Origin: Apodemus sylvaticus
Taxonomy: Eukaryota; Chordata; Mammalia; Rodentia; Muridae
Direction of reading: 5' to 3'
DNA length: 64,000 nt
Assembly: GCF_947179515.1 (NCBI RefSeq)
Contig: NC_067495.1
Span: forward strand, 62,637,627-62,701,626
A model generated the notes under the pieces. The model had not been told where the DNA came from and made no database searches. It saw only the letters and a program-made list of their open reading frames with translations. How positions within the stretch are numbered: position 1 is the first letter of the stretch; every line of letters starts with the position of its first letter. Made by a program: the position numbers and the translations under genes. Of the stretch, positions 63,231 to 64,000 are shown piece after piece.

Positions 63231-64000
63231 TGAGTGGCCTCCCTTCAGCTATGTGGTTTATCCTTTCCTGTTTTTCCAGAATTCATCCTTTTTTATTGGG
63301 AACTGGGAATTTGTAGAAAACTTGTGGATTCCAGCAACTCTTAGCATTGGTCTCCACACTTCATCCCAGCGTTTCTTCATGATACTTCCTCACTTAGTTC
63401 TGACCTCATAATTTTCATAAAGGTTCCTCCCTCAACCGAAGACCAGCAGGAGGTGATGCCGAGGGTGCCCCCACATGCTCTGGGTTCTGACTGAGCCCTT
63501 ACTCAGGGCATGAATTGTTCCCTAACCTGTCTAACCAAATTGTGGGTTTTGTTGCTGTTGTTTTGTGTTTGTTTTCTTTGCTGTGTCAACTCCTTAGATG
63601 AGCGTTTGTGGTTTGTTCTGACCCTGTCTCTTATTTTTGTACAGAAAACTAGGTAGCCAGAAAACTAGATAGTTTTGCTATATCTCTAAGACACCCACCA
63701 TTCCTCTATCCATTGCCGTTCATCTCCCCTCCCCTAGTTAGGCGTGGATACCTCCATGGTGTTAGAAATGAAGTCAATTCCTTTCGGGAGTCATTCAAAA
63801 CTCTCTGTTTTTCTCCCAGGCAAAATCTCTGAGACACAGTTTTGTTCTAAGGTCAAAGATGATAGTTAGCTTCTGAGTAAAGCCCCTCTTTCCTCTCAAT
63901 TTAGAGCTAAGCACTCACCCAAAAGGGAAAAGCACTGTTTTGGATCTCCTCGGCTTGCCTTTCCTCATCTAGTACCTGTGCCCCAGTAAAGTGCCTCTGG
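63231..64000. other. Nhsl2: Unique intron sequence to window end
   Basis: Contains a T/G-rich run at about 63545-63590. No exon 2 acceptor or coding similarity is recognised. Confidence 0.4.

Overview
This window is mammalian nuclear DNA from a mouse-like rodent (Mus). The call rests on young B1 copies with the Mus-type 'gatttctgagttcgagg' box, a B2_Mm-type SINE, ORR1/MT-like LTRs, and Lx and L1_Mus-type L1 3' ends, set among older MIR, L2 and L1M relics. There are no prokaryotic-style genes, no operons and no CRISPR array.

One protein-coding exon can be supported. A TATA-less, CpG-rich promoter region (about 4430-5450) contains the first coding exon of an NHS-family gene, recognised as Nhsl2, at 4653-4932 on the + strand. 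It encodes 93 codons plus one base and ends at a good splice donor, CTAG|GTAAAA. The predicted N-terminus begins MPFYRRTVVPQRLC and continues as a leucine-rich helix. This is the layout of the WAVE-homology domain that NHS proteins share with the Scar/WAVE actin regulators. On this reading, bases 1-4400 are 5' flank and everything from 4933 to 64000 is the beginning of a very long intron 1. I see no second exon in the window.

The 5' flank (1-4400) is mostly unique sequence. It contains an ID-like SINE, an L2-like relic, an L1M fragment and a B3 element. It also holds a perfect inverted repeat at 2864-2938 with 33-bp arms and a 9-nt spacer, and a G-rich run at 4333-4372, about 300 bp upstream of the ATG.

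Intron 1 (4933-64000) is close to repeat-free for its first 3 kb and then becomes a dense mosaic. It holds B1, B2/B3, ID and RSINE1/B4 SINEs, antisense L1M and Lx fragments, one sense L1 3' end at about 34.4-34.9 kb, MaLR-type LTRs concentrated at 50-54 kb and 60-62 kb, several MIRs, and many (GT)n, (GA)n, (CT)n and (CCT)n tracts. Nested insertions with target-site duplications can be read directly: B2 in B3 at 56 kb, B3 in RSINE1 at 23 kb, L1 in ORR1 at 20 kb, and B3 in L1M at 25.5 kb. B2-superfamily SINEs and L1s lie mainly antisense to the gene, as expected inside a transcribed intron.

No undescribed biological system was found. The observations most worth a second look are the 33-bp hairpin, the promoter G-run, the 24-bp palindrome beside the nested B3/B2 pair, the unexplained GC-rich block at 43.4-43.9 kb, and several long polypyrimidine tracts.
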